DNA of 64,000 nucleotides from Panicum virgatum (Eukaryota > Streptophyta > Magnoliopsida > Poales > Poaceae): assembly GCF_016808335.1 (NCBI RefSeq), contig NC_053153.1:19541033-19605032 (forward strand). Reading direction: 5' to 3'. Position 1 is the first letter of the stretch. The number at the start of each line of letters is the position of its first letter. Positions 1 through 11,653 of this stretch are shown one piece after another. A model generated the notes under the pieces. It searched no databases and had not been told where the DNA came from. It worked only from the letters and a program-made list of their open reading frames with translations. The translations under genes were made by a program, and so were the position numbers.

Positions 1-900
1 TGCTGAGGAGGTGCTGAGAGCTGCAAGATTCAGAGACTAACAGTTCAGGTAACGTTCTGAAGGAATCCATTTGACCTGCTTGCCGATCTAGGCCCAATGT
101 GAAACCAAAAAAAAACTATATAGGATTGTGATTTTTTCCTCTCCTTTTGCAGGATAATGGAGCTTCTGGCTGTTAAAAGCAAAATAGTACTGAAAAGGAC
201 TGGTCTCTAGCTAGTAGCCTACTAAATCAAGAAACGTAGGTGCTTTCAACAGTGAGCATATCACTGTCGTTAGACCTAACAGCAGCTGCTAACTTAACAT
301 CTCAATTGACAAACAGACTGGGGCTTTGACTTTTGACCTTTGCACTACAGGTTTTCAGCAAGTGAGAAAACGCCGGGAGATAACTTTGAAGAATCGCGGC
401 GCGTACTCGCTCATCTCCTTTAGCCTCCTAACCGTAAGATAAGTGGACTACAGGTATGAACTCTACGATCAAGTTCCTCAATGGCATACAAGTTTGCTAC
501 TTGCACAATCTGACCAAGTTTGTTGTCACCATGACGACAGAAAAACAATGTAAACGAGAAGGAAAACACGGAGAGAAAAAAAAATGACCGCATGCAGAAT
601 GCCTCTGCAAGACGTCAACCGATACTAATGAATGAATATAAGAAAAAAAAGCAAAGTCATGTTGCATGGGTTCTAAATTTCTAATGCAATTAAATGAGCA
701 ATTTGAAAAAGAAATGGCAACAACCCCCCTTTTTTCACTTTTTCTTAAGCAGAACGAAAATGGGGGTCACACAATAGCGTCAAACTTCTCATCAATTTGA
801 TTTTGAACTGAACTAGTGTCATCAGGAAGGGGGGAAGAATAATGTAGTGCATTTACGTAATCATCCATCAAGAAGAAGGCAAATGAGGAAGCGAACTCAC
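1..900 (-). other. Intron 1 (partial) of the S-domain receptor kinase gene
   Basis: On the minus strand the ectodomain exon ends with a GT donor at 900-899. The AT-rich sequence from there to the window edge has no exon I can recognise. The transmembrane and kinase exons expected for this family would lie to the left of the window. The boundary is read directly; the rest is inference from the usual gene structure of the family. Confidence 0.6.
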
Positions 901-2308
901 GTAGATCGGGCGCGGCGAGCCGGACGAAGAGATTCTGTCCGCCATTGCTGAACTTCCTCATGTCCAGCAGATCGCCGGTCCACATGAAGCACCCCGCCGC
1001 GCCCGGGCAGCTGACGTTGGCGCTGGCGTAGGCCCGGCAGGCGCAGTTCCCGAGGCAGGCCCGGCGGCACTCGTCGAGGCCGAGGGACATGTCGACCGTG
1101 GCGTTGGCCGACTCCGGCAGCTTCATGTTGGCGAGCGTGGCGAAGCCGTCGCCGGTGCAGTTGAGCCCGGTGCGGCGGCGGCAGCCGCCGGAGCCGTCCC
1201 TGAGCGCCCAGTCGGCGGGGAGGCGCGGGCCGAAGCCCGGCGCGCAGGCGCAGATGGGCGAGCGGTCGACGCTGCAGACGCCGTAGGGCCCGCAGGCGCG
1301 GTAGCCGTCGCACTCGTCGAGCGGGTAGGACCAGAAGAGGCTCCAGGAGCGCGTCATGTCGATCCACATGAGGCGCTGGATCTGGCCGGAGGAGTTGACG
1401 ACGAAGCGCGTGAGCACGGTGTCGCTGTCGATGCCGTAGCTGTAGAAGGCCTCGGCGCCGGGCGCGGAGACGAAGCGGAAGGTGAGGAGGGCGCTGGACC
1501 GGAGGTTGGGCACGCCGGAGAACTGGAAGCCGTTCCAGGGCCCGCTGCCGTAGGTCCGCGCGGACCGGCGGTAGAGGAAGAGCTCCGGCGAGCCGCGCGG
1601 GTCGAGGCAGAAGGAGTACTCCCCCGGGGACGGGTCCCCGGGGCCCCGCCACGAGGTCAGGTGCCGGTCCAGGCCCGCGCGGAAGTCGATGCCGAGCTTC
1701 ATGCCCAGGAGGAGCGTGTCGGTGGGGTGGTCGAAGCTCTGCCACACCACGCCGGCCCCCGGGACGCGCAGCACGAGGTTGCCGTCGTCCAGGAGCTGCG
1801 CGGTGGCGTTTGTACTACTAGAATCGAGCGCGTCGTCAGACGCCGAGGACGACACTGGCGGCGGCGTGGCCCAGACCACCGCGCCGTCGTTGTCCACGAC
1901 GGCTAGGCTACCGTTGGCTAGGACCCTGAGCGCGGCGCCGGCCGCGGGGCCCAGCACGGGGCTCCCGCGGTTGGCCACCCACACGACGGTCCGCGCGGGG
2001 ATGCAGCTGAACCAGATCCCGAGGTACGTGCGCCCCTCCGCGCCGTCCTCCGGCGCGAAGAAGCCCAGCACGAACTTGCCCCGCCCCGCCGAGACCAGCG
2101 TCCGGTTCCCCGCGAGCGGCGCGGCCGCCGTGACCGTGTCGGTGGTGGTGGAGGTCCCGGTCCCGGGGGCGGAGGCGGCCGGCGCGGCGGGGGCGACGAG
2201 GAGCAGGAGCAGGAGGACGGCGCCGAGCCGCGGGAGGAGGAGGAGGAGGAGGAGGAGGAGGAGGAGAGGGACGCCGCGGCGTGGGCAAGCTGGACGTCGC
2301 CGCGGCAT
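901..2308 (-). CDS. G-type lectin S-receptor-like serine/threonine kinase, first exon only (ectodomain); gene runs off the left edge
   Basis: Plasma-membrane receptor kinase ectodomain. The start at 2308 opens a hydrophobic leader with two long leucine runs. A bulb-lectin domain follows (about residues 55-185; motifs GKFVLGFFAP, VVWVANR, LLDDGNLVL, WQSFDHPTDTLL). Next come an S-locus glycoprotein region (GSGPWNGFQFSG), an EGF-like cysteine cluster (CDGYRACGPYGVC) and a PAN/apple domain (about 395-465; CRRACLGNCACRAY). After 469 codons plus one base the frame meets a clean donor (CTAC then gtgagt, exon end at 901). Family members continue with a transmembrane segment and a kinase domain, which would lie beyond position 1. 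Nothing in the exon is broken. The open reading upstream of 2308 looks like GC-rich noise, and this methionine directly precedes the signal peptide. Known relatives act in self-incompatibility or defence signalling; the ligand cannot be told here. Confidence 0.93.
2231..2270 (-). repeat. Trinucleotide (GGA/CTC)n repeat coding the signal-peptide leucine run
   Basis: On the plus strand about a dozen GGA/GAG triplets in a row. On the coding strand they read CTC and give an uninterrupted leucine block in the signal peptide of the receptor kinase. It is length-variable by nature, so alleles may differ in leader length. Confidence 0.85.
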
Positions 2309-3255
2309 GGTGGTGGGCGCTGGTCGTGTATGTGGCCGAGCTGATCGATGGCGGTGGCCGGTGGGCTGCCCGCGGCGGCCGTGCGCGATGGATAATGCGT
2401 TTAAGTGGCCGTTGGTTGGAGGCAAATGGGGCGGGGAAATGCTCCGAGTTCGGCGACGCCGCGTTCCCTTTCGTCGGGGTGAGGACGGCGACGCGGGCCG
2501 GCGGGCGGGCTGGGTCGCGGTCGCGTGGTCTGGAGTTGGATGGGTTGTTGGCCAGGCGGGCAGGGCAGGTTGGGGCGCGGCGCGGCGCGGCGCGTCGACG
2601 TGTTCGGGTTTGGTGGTGGTGGCGCCGCGCCGTCTCCCAGGATCATCGGTTCCGATTCGGAACGTGCGGGTTTTGTCCGGCGGCACGCGCGCGGCTGATG
2701 TGCTCGGCTGCGTCAACGCGCCCCCCGGCGCGACGTGGAAGCGCCCACCGCCACCGGCCCTGGGAGGCGTGGCAGGCAGGGGCGTGTTCCGGGATGGATG
2801 CTTCCGATCGTCGCCGTCGTGCGCGAGCGATGCCCGCCGCCGCCGCGGCCGTGGGCAGTGGGCACGGAGTCGAAAAGAAAAAAAGGCGCGCCGGCTGCGT
2901 TTGTACATCAGCTGAGGGACAAGGAACATCTCAGCATGACTGCGTTCTCCTCGTCAGCATGCCAGCAGTGCTAAACTGGAGTGGCTGCTAGGTCGGGGCT
3001 GTGTCGGGAGCACCTGAGATATTCTCGTCACGGCATCAGTATTGCCGTTGGGTTCGGAGGTTTCAACGAGACGGTGTCGCATCGCATGGCGTCAGCTAGC
3101 ATGCCGTCATTTTCCTCTTTGGGCGCGGCAAACTTACCGTGAAGACGCTGGAGAAATGTGAAAAGAATATGACACCATTTATGCCGATTGATTTTGGTGA
3201 TCGAATGATAATGCAATCAATGGGACTAATATGATTGTTAAGATGACCATTCTCA
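2309..3255. other. GC-rich upstream region of the receptor kinase gene
   Basis: CpG-rich sequence to about 2900, then ordinary intergenic DNA. Long open frames on both strands in the GC-rich part overlap each other and show no domain, so I treat them as composition artefacts. I see no convincing TATA box. The receptor kinase promoter and 5' UTR are expected here. Confidence 0.5.
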
Positions 3256-3590
3256 GGGATTGTTTGATTCCATGGACTTTTTTAAGTCCCTGGAACTTTT
3301 TAGTATTTAGAAGTATTAAATAAATGTTAATTATAAAATTAACTGCAGAATCCTGAGGCTAAACTGCGAGACGAATCTAATGAGATATCTTAATCTACGA
3401 TTAGCGGATGGTTATCGTAGGATCACTGTAGCAAATTATGAATTAATTAGGGTCATTAGATTCGTCTCGTGAAAAAGCACTCAGCTGTCAAAAAACATTT
3501 ATAAACAGATTTTATTTAATACTATAAAATAGTAAGATTCTTTTTGATGTGATAGGGACTTCTGAAAAAAATTTAGTTCCAAACAGGGGT
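3256..3590. mobile_element. MITE (PIF/Harbinger-like) with an internal inverted repeat
   Basis: The ends are imperfect inverted repeats (gggattgtttgattcc on the left; its counterpart ends ttccaaacaggggt on the right), flanked by a likely 3-bp duplication tca/tca. Inside, a 17-bp stretch at 3367-3383 recurs perfectly inverted at 3453-3469. The body contains the gacgaatctaatga and gatgtgatag motifs common in a widespread grass MITE family. No coding capacity. Family placement is inference. Confidence 0.75.
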
Positions 3591-3599
3591 TCAGGCTTT

Positions 3600-4978
3600 T
3601 AGGTTCAAGTGATGACAAAGAGAGAAGATAGGCGTAGCTAGGCCGAATGGCCGCCCGGTTAGCGGACGGGGGTCGAGGGGGAGCCGCCCCTCGCGGGTCT
3701 CAGGGCAGCGCCCTGAAAGCTCTTCGGTCAGTAGCACCGGAAGGACCGACGCATGAGCATCGGTGCATCTGATGGTTGTCGGAAGAACCGACGCCATGAT
3801 TTTTTGGTGCAGAAGGGAACCGAAGCCAAGTCAGCTTATATGCACCGGATGAACCGATGGTTCAAAAAGAGGCATCGGTGCATTGGGCATACTGTGTTCC
3901 AGAGACGATGCAAGTCGCGCAAAAGCCAAGTCTTCAGCACCGGTTGAACCGGTGAAGCATCGGTGCATACCATCGGTGTAATGACGTCAGCAGAAGAGTT
4001 GAGTGCTGTGAGTGACCGGTTTAACCGACGGCTAAGCATTGGTTCAAACGGTGGTCACTGTGTCAGCTGTCAGGAGTTCAACGGCTACTTCGGGTTATGA
4101 GTGACCGGATGAACTGACGCTACCCCAGCCAGAGGCATCGGTTCATCCGATGATACGCAGATTTTCTGCTGACCGTTGGAGCAACGGCTACAAGACTTGG
4201 TGGCCTATATATACGCCTCATCCCGGTCATTTGAAGATTGCTGGAGTTGCTGGACATTCCACACACACCCAAGAACATCTCCAAGCCATACAAGAGCATC
4301 AAGATCATATCTTTAGCCCTTAGCACACTTTGAGAGTGTTGTGTAAAGGTTAGCTCTTAGTGAGTGTGATTGCAAGGCCTTGAGCCTTTATGCTGTGGTT
4401 CTCTAGTGAACCAAAACAAGAGCTTGGTGTGCCGACACCTTGGAGCTTTGAAGCTCGCCGGCAACGTCATCGACCCTCCGACTTGGTATGGAGCGGCGAC
4501 GACACTTTGTGCGGGGGACATGGAGACCACATCCTTTGTGGAGAAGCTCCTTAGTGGAACCCGGGGTCAAGGTGACCGTGATTGTGTTCACGGAAGAGAT
4601 TTGATGGCCGAGTAGCAATACTCTTAGTGAGTGCTGCAACAACGTGGATGTAGGTGTGACTTTGTGGCTAACCGAACCACGGGATAAACACCTGCGTCAA
4701 GAGTTTGCTATCTCCTATCCCGCTCATTAAGCTTCCGCATTTCATACTAGCAATTTGTGTGCTTTTACTTTCATAGAATAATTTATTGATAGGAAAGGTT
4801 ATAGGTTGCTAAACTCTTTTGGGATAGGGGTTTCACACTAGAACAACCTAGTTGCACATCTAGATAGCATGTTTTAGTTTAAGTTTTGTGCAAACTAGTT
4901 GGAGCCATAGGTCAAAGTTTTTATTAGTGCCTAATTCACCCTGTCCTCCTATTAGGCTAGAGCACCCGATCACTTTCA
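3600..4978 (+). mobile_element. LTR-like retrotransposon fragment, probably a solo LTR
   Basis: The segment has a TATA-like tract (tatatata, about 4206), a long untranslated leader-like stretch and a 3' end (gtgcctaattcaccctg... gcacccgatcactttca) that matches the usual ending of grass Copia LTRs just before the primer-binding site. The first third is rich in degenerate copies of a cggtgcat / accgatg motif. No coding domain is visible. The left boundary is approximate and I found no target duplication, so complete solo LTR versus truncated piece is open. Confidence 0.55.
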
Positions 4979-5073
4979 AAATGCAACCTTGGCGCTTTGC
5001 TTTGAAAATCATCTTCCCATACCCGGGCAGCCCACGTCCAACAACGAAAAGAGGCCAAAATAATCAGCACACA

Positions 5074-5082
5074 CGGGGAACA
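5074..5082. repeat. Left 9-bp target-site duplication of the MULE
   Basis: The 9-mer cggggaaca here is repeated exactly at 11815-11823, immediately outside the inverted ends. Nine base pairs is the Mutator superfamily target duplication. Confidence 0.9.
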
Positions 5083-5243
5083 GAACTTTTTTCATTTTTA
5101 TATTGTTTAAAAATTAAAATTTCAAAAATATATGTCCGTTTTCAAATATTTCAAAAATATACCCCGGTCGACCTCCCATAGGGCGACAGGCCCAATGTGT
5201 AATTTTTTTTTCAAATTTGCAACGAAGTCCCTGGAGAAAAAAA
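5083..5243. repeat. Left terminal inverted repeat of the MULE
   Basis: About 161 bp that match the reverse complement of 11654-11814 over almost the whole length. Shared blocks include aaatttcaaaaatatatgtc, the segment with gggcgacaggcccaatgtg, and caacgaagtccctggag. The first bases (gaac versus gcgg) differ slightly. Confidence 0.92.
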
Positions 5244-5249
5244 GGGAGA

Positions 5250-5336
5250 CATGTCGCCCCCCCCCAACGGGCGACAGGGGCCTGTCGCCCACCCCTCGGG
5301 CGACAGGGCCCTGTCGCCCGTGGGGGGGCGACATGC
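5250..5336. repeat. Subterminal GC palindrome array, left end of MULE
   Basis: Alternating copies of GGGCGACAG and its complement CTGTCGCCC. Positions 5298-5319 form a perfect 22-bp palindrome, and 5269-5290 is a near-perfect one. The same motif is arrayed at the other end of the element (about 11530-11650) and also occurs once inside each terminal repeat. Possible transposase-binding or hairpin-forming sites; this is inference. Confidence 0.8.
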
Positions 5337-5635
5337 CCCCCTTTTTTTCTCGGACTTTTATTTTTGCAGGGACCTATTTTGAGCTATTCGAGCGTGTATT
5401 CGTCATCATCGTCGGCCGCTAACTCCTACCGCACGTAACTTGTCCTTCATTAAATCACGGAAAAAAATCGCAAGAACTTCCCTTATTTCACGAGCATTAT
5501 GGAACCCACAAACATAATAAGTTCACATAAATAATATCTATAAAAACAAATGACAAATAACCTACCACAATCATAAACATCGGATACAAATAAGCGGTCC
5601 ACAGCTATCTCATTACAAATAAACATCATATACAT

Positions 5636-8323
5636 CTAACCACCCCTAGGGCGTCGGACCCTCTTAGCCCTCTGCTGGGCACGGACATGTCCCTCGGAGT
5701 AGGTGAGAACATCCGGAGACCTCACCTGTCGCTCAGGACGCGCAAGAGGCTGCGGTGTCTGCTGCTGAGAGATCCCAAGTCGTCTAAGGTGAATGTCTCG
5801 TTATCTGGTCGAAAGGAGGAAGAAGAAGGTCCGGCGCCCGCATCGGGGTAGAATCCTACGCAAAAAATGTGGATGTTAGCGTACGCTCGTATATTTCGTA
5901 ATGACATGTAGAAACCGAAATACGAAACATAAATTAACCTGTGTAGGCCGGTATCTGTGGCCCCGGTACCATCCCTGGATATGGTCCGCCAACTGGTGTT
6001 GTCCCTCTAAACATTCCAGTATGGCCGAACGCAGTAGCTGGATCGTATCCTGTATGTGATATTAGTAAATATGTAGGAACACTTGATATAATTTTAAAGA
6101 GATATGTACGTTACCTGCACTTGGGAAGAACTGCGACGTCGGCCCGTGCATGGTCGACGGACACGGGAACGACGACGAGGCATGAGACGACCCGTGGCTG
6201 TCTTCGTACTGCACATGGCTTCCGAAGTTGTGCGCTACCTGACGCAACTGATCACGCTGCCTCGATCATGCCTCTGTCTGCTCAAACTGGGTCATTGGGG
6301 ATCCGGCACGTACCCTCGTCAGGTAAGTCGAGTAGTCCGTCTCCATCATGTTGCAAAGGCGAAGCTGCATCAATTCAGTAAAGTTACAAACACATGAATT
6401 ATCTTATGAATATGATTATATATATATATGCAAATATGATCAAGAGACTCACCGCGCCAGCTAGTGCCTCCACGTGGTGCCGGGCATAGCCATCATGAGG
6501 CCTCGCCTGGTGTGGCTGCGGGTGAGTGTCAACAAAAACCAGACGAGCCCGAGTCCGGGGTAAGTACCAGGTGAGGTAAGCCCTAAAGGAGCTATCTGTG
6601 TGTGGTCCTGTTGGATGGACCAAGTGCTCGTCTGCCTGTTCCCATTGGTCCACCCACGGCTGGATCTTGGTGAGCCAATCATCAGAGCACGGCAAGCCAC
6701 TCCTTGACAACCTACAAAGTGGACCACGAAAAATCGTTAGATTCGACACGAATGTATGAGCCAAGTTCATTTATAATTACCTGTGGTCCTGGCGACTGAC
6801 ACGCTCCAACGCGGTGGGCACCGGAAACTCCTGGCGCTGCCCAAACTGTCTCCTGACTCTCCAGGGGCAATATGCCTCAACCGCGATGTCATAAACCAGG
6901 ACGGCGGAAGTAAGCCACAGGCTCGCATTCGCGGAGCAGTGCGAAGACAGGCCTGCTGGTGCACAGGTAGCCACAGCCTCTGGGCTGTAAGGCTCCCAGA
7001 CAACGTCCTCGGGCGTCAGCATGTCGAGCTCCGAAATAAACTCAGGATATGCGCGTTTAACCCGCGCATGTGCCCAGGACCTCTGCATTCCGAATAAGTA
7101 AAATTAAAATTGCGCTAATACATCATGTAACAATGAATAACAAAATTAGGTTTGTTGCGAACATACCTGACGCCAGATCCAGATAGTTCCCATAGTGGGC
7201 CTCTCGTCCTCCTCGTCGCCGTACATGCCCCCGTGGTAAGGCTCGTGGCTGACCAAGGGGCGACCAACGGCTAGCCTCTCGTACGACCAAAGCTGTAGCA
7301 GTAGTGGGCACCCTGACAGGATAGCGTTCCCATGTGTCTTCATGCACCCATCGCAGAGTCCACGGTAAGTGGCCGTAAGTACCGCCTCACCCCAGCTGTA
7401 GGGCGGTACGTCCTCGTCCCCATCCGCAATCTCCCGTGCATACGGAAGGAGAATCCTATCGACCGAGTTGCCATGAGTGTTGTTGAACATGATGTAACCA
7501 AACAACCAAAGTAGGTACGCCTCCAGCGATCTGGTCACACTGTACTCGTCGGCATCCGCAGCCAACAAGGCAGGCTGCATAAACAATTAAGATTAATGGT
7601 TTCAACTGGCAATGGAACATGTGAATTGTAACAATTAAATTTATATATGCAATGAATACGTACTGTAAACTGTAGGAACCAGGTCTTCGAAGGACTTGCT
7701 GCTCGCGGGTGCGGGTTGATCGGACCTGCTTCGTCCACGCGGTCAACTAGGGCAAAACGGGCCTCCAGCTCATCCTTCCACGAGGCCGCCACCACACGCG
7801 GACCTACAGCCTCCCCGACAATAGGGAGGCCGAGGAGGTAGGCCACGTCCTGCAGTGTAGGAGTCATCTCCCCACACGGGAGGTGGAACGTGTGTGTCTC
7901 CGGCCTCCATCTGTCAACGAGCGCCGTCAGGAGGGATTGGTCGAGCTGAATAGGCCCAACCTCGACAAGACGGCTCAGAGTCAGTAGGCCGGCCTCACGT
8001 AACCTGCAAAAAAACAAAAAATGTCGAAACAAAGGAATACCGGCGAATACAAAAGTGATAAACAATAATATTTCATTACATACCGGTCACACCAATCGTG
8101 GTGTATAGAGATCGCCTCGCCGGGTGGACGAGGACGTATCACCTCTAGGGCTCGGTGCTCAACAGCTGCAAAGTAAGACCTGTGGCTCGAGTCGATCACT
8201 GGGTCTAGCAAGGAGTCCATCTCCATACCTGCATTCAAAAATATATGAGAACACATAGGTAAATATATATTTCATACAAACTGGACACATAAATACAATA
8301 ATACTTCATTACATACCTGCCAT
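5636..8323 (-). pseudogene. PMD (plant mobile domain, MAIN/MAIL1-like) gene inside the MULE; one nonsense codon and a C-terminal frameshift
   Basis: Nine exons can be joined with consistent phase: 8323-8317, 8228-8084, 8003-7664, 7574-7167, 7082-6781, 6711-6453, 6364-6115, 6049-5939, 5855-about 5636. The start is ATGGCAG in a mini-exon 43 nt after the transposase stop; ATG 8226 is the alternative. The aminotransferase-like PMD region is clear: LTALVDRWRPETHTFHLPCG, then TLQDVAYLLGLPIVGE, then a helical part (LEAYLLWLFGYIMFNNTHG). These proteins are often annotated as phosphatase 7 long-form homologues, but no phosphatase domain is present. A TGA at 6268-6266 replaces a likely CGA about 520 codons in, after the PMD core, so a truncated protein could still fold. 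The tail needs a frame change near 5800 to reach the basic end at 5636; in the current frame it stops at 5722. Arabidopsis MAIN and MAIL1 act in silencing and meristem maintenance; a role for this copy is inference. Confidence 0.85.
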
Positions 8324-8366
8324 ATTTCATTACTACATATTACAAATAATGAAATACAATTGTGGA

Positions 8367-11003
8367 TCATGACACCGAATGCCTTCCACGAGCAATTCTC
8401 GCCGATGCTCGTCTGAACGTAGGAGGTGCTCCATCTCTGGGATTTCCGGAAGGACCGACGTCAGCAGCATCGTGAAGTGCATTCTGAGGACACTTCTTGT
8501 AGTTGTGACTCAATGATCCACATTGGCTGCAACGCTTTTGTGCCTTGCTTGCTTCCGACTCGTCCATACCATTCCGAATACGACGTGTCTGACGGCGGCC
8601 TTTGCCTTTCTTAGTGGCTGGATTAGGAATAAACATCTTATTCTCATTATCCTGAGTGAAAGGCCCCACAATTCCAATCCCGTATACCTCATGTCCCCAT
8701 GTGGATACAGCTGCTTCCTTGCTGACGTACGGTGAAACAAATAGTCCTGGCTGTAACACAGACTCTGCACATGCCGCAATGAGATGGGAGCATGGCATAT
8801 GCAATAACTTAGGCTTCATGCAGGAGCAGAATGCTTTGCCATCAACTGTAATCAAACTCTCCTGTACCACTCTATCTCTACGGATACCACGACCACTTCT
8901 ATCCTTACATAGAACCTCAAATCTATGCTCCATTGTACCTGTGGATATGACGCGGTGCAGTTTTGCCTTTTCAATCTTCTCTTGCATATATTGTGTCACT
9001 CTTTTGCAAAACTGAATTTGGGGGTTGCCGATGTTTATGCTTGCAGCCGTGTAACGCTCTCTGAAATACTTCATGCACCCATACATGATGAACTCAACAA
9101 TTCCCACAAGTGGAAAGGCACGACAAGAACGCATAACCATATTGAAACACTCTGCATGGTTCGTTGTCTGAATACCATACCGTATTCCGTTGGTATCATA
9201 AAGGAATGACCATTTCTCCTTAGGTGCACCTCGAATCCAGTGTGAAAATGGCTTCTCAATTGAATCCCTAGCCTCTGCAGCCTGACTCGTGCCTGCTCCT
9301 GATGCCCTTACCTTCACTAGCTCTGCAGTCAACTGATCAAGCATCTGCCATAATGCATTGAATTTTCTCTATTGATTTTGGGTGCACAACCTCTTAAACA
9401 GGTTCTTAAGATCCTTGTTCTTGAAGTGTTCATAGAAGTTTGCACCCATATGTCTAATGCACCACCTGTTTTGGACATCAGGCCATAATGGAGGCGTTGT
9501 CGCAGTTCCACGTTGCAATTTCAGTATTGATTGCAGGATACCTGTATGCCTATCACTAATAAGGCACACATCTGGACGTGCAGCAACAACATGATTCTTC
9601 ACTCGTTCAAGGAACCAATACCAACTGTCTATGTTCTCATTCTCAACAAATGCAAATGCGAGCAGAACAATTTGGTTGTTGCAATCTACACCGATTGCGG
9701 TGAGTATCTGACCTTTATACCTTCCAGTCAAAAATGTGCCATCAATGCAGATCACCGGAAGACAAAACTGAAATGCTCTAACAGAAGCACCTATGCAAAA
9801 GAAGGCTCGTTGCATAATTCTTTGTCCCCTAGTCACGGCTGGTAAAAGGTATGTGTCATAAAAGCTTCCAGGATTTCTAGCAGCAACCTGGGATAACATA
9901 CGAGGTAGGTTATCATATGATGCCTCGTATGTGCCGAACCGCATCTCGAACACCCTTTGTTTAGCACGCCATGCCTTAAAATAACTGATGGTGTACTGGT
10001 AAGTCTGCTCAATGTGTCGAATAATCATTTTTGGCTCATAATTTAGGTTGTCCATAATAAACCCATACATTTGCTTTGCAACAAAGTCGCATGATATATT
10101 GCGATGCGAGGGAATAACTTCTGACAGCAAACAAGTGTGCTCTGTGACAATGGAACATTTCCAGTTTGACTTCCATTTTCCCTTGAATGCATGTACTCGC
10201 CATGGACATCCAGCATTCACACACTTCACCTCATATTCTTTACTGCCAGACTTCACGACTCTGAATTCTCGTTTCAATGAGATTGCCCATAGTCTCACAT
10301 CATCTTTTACGGCTTCAATGTTTGGATATGTTGCACCTTGCACTACCTCATTCCCTCTGTACTCCCACTCCTGATTTCGTACATCTTCTGCGATATGACT
10401 GCCAAAACCATGCTCTTTCCACTCTTTTGGCAATGAGTACTGCTCGTCATCAGATGAGTCCTCATATTCTTCCATCTCTATTGCGGTTTGGTCTTCTGCC
10501 TCCATCTCGTCCACAATGCTATGTATCCTCTCTCCCTCATCAACAAGGCCCTGTGGTCCCATGTTTTGGTTCTCTGTCTCTTCTGACTCATCTTGCTCAA
10601 CATAATTGGTCTCTCTTCGAATACTCGGAGTTCCTTGATCTGCACAATGTTGAATTTCATTTTGTGTCTTCTCCCGGATTTGAACAAGAATGGCCAGAGG
10701 CCACCCACGCTCTAGAGCTGCTTGCATGTACTTCTGCCAGTCATCAGTGCTGTGTATCATCATTAATTCCCATAATTCACTTTCTACCTCCCAATTAACA
10801 AGAGACTGGACAGTGATCACATGTGTCAACGGATCAACATGGAACCCACGCTGCAGCCACTTACATATGGAACCAAAACTCCTTTCCAGAGGTTTATCTA
10901 TGCCGCTAGATGTGCGCTTAAAGGCAGAAAGATCTACTCCATTTGGCCCATACATAACATTGTATTCACCATAAAATACTTGAAACTGCATTTTGCTCGA
11001 CAT
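8367..11003 (-). pseudogene. MuDR-type MULE transposase, continuous frame with a single TAG
   Basis: About 878 codons on one exon from ATG 11003 to the stop at 8367, broken only by TAG at 9371-9369 (codon 545), where a glutamine codon is likely (local context QNQ then RKFNALW). Order of parts: an N-terminal region, acidic stretch, MuDR-type DNA-binding domain (about residues 225-275, ending CPWRVHAFKG), then the MULE catalytic core with CIDGTF near residue 420 and LISDRH near 482. After the stop come NHAECF near 616, a SWIM zinc finger (CSC...CSH, about 725-750) and a CX2CX4HX4C zinc knuckle (CSQCGSLSHNYKKC) near the C terminus. It would cut and rejoin the element's inverted ends in the nucleus. 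A 5' UTR intron (about 11385 to 11008) and an upstream TATA box fit an intact promoter. A full protein requires readthrough or a source copy without the TAG. Confidence 0.93.
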
Positions 11004-11512
11004 ATCTGTATATCACATAATACTTATCGAGTTATACTCTTTACTTCACTACCTTATTCAATAATCCGTAAAAACTAAGTATGAAATTCAACTACAACGT
11101 ATAAGTATTCATAACTACGTGATGACTCTCGAATTCTATACTGCATATGCCAAATTCTATTCTAAATCATAATTAATTTATAAACATGTCTCTAATAGCA
11201 CTGCAATTGTAATAATAAATGCGTAGAACTAATTTTCTAAACTAATTTACTACTACGTAACTACAAACTAAAGTATCATTGAACTCCTACTTAAATGGAT
11301 CTACTATAGCACTAATTAAATTAAATTACTCATATTTAAATACGTAGTACTTAAATATAACAATATTTAAACTAAATATACTAACCTGCAGATCACAAGT
11401 GCTGAATCCGGCAGGGCTTCGCCGCTTTCCTTCTCCTCACTCCTCTCTTTTTTTTCTGGATTTTTGGTGGAATTTTCGGGCTCAAATGAGGAGGGAAGGG
11501 GAGGGCTGGGGC

Positions 11513-11519
11513 TTTTATA
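11513..11519 (-). promoter_or_regulatory. TATA box for the MULE transposase
   Basis: Minus-strand TATAAAA lies in a GC-rich context just inside the right end. About 130 nt downstream is a good 5' UTR donor (ctgcag then gttagt near 11386), with an acceptor (tatacag) just before the ATG at 11003. Confidence 0.6.
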
Positions 11520-11529
11520 AGGGGGGAGA

Positions 11530-11650
11530 CCCCGGTCGCCCGGGGGGGGGGGGGCGACAGGCCCCCTGCCGCGACTGTGGGCCGGGCCCAGCGGCGGTCG
11601 CCCGTGGGCCGGGCGACAGGCCCCTGTCGCCCCCCAACGGGCGACAGGGC
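11530..11650. repeat. Subterminal GC palindrome array, right end of MULE
   Basis: Several GGGCGACAGG / CCTGTCGCCC copies in alternating orientation, for example the near-palindrome at 11611-11633. It mirrors the array at 5250-5336. Confidence 0.8.
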
Positions 11651-11653
11651 TTG

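Noticed and set aside
1689..2990. Long plus-strand open frames opposite the receptor kinase exon
   Set aside because: They mirror GC-rich coding sequence on the other strand, have no domain, and vanish as composition drops.
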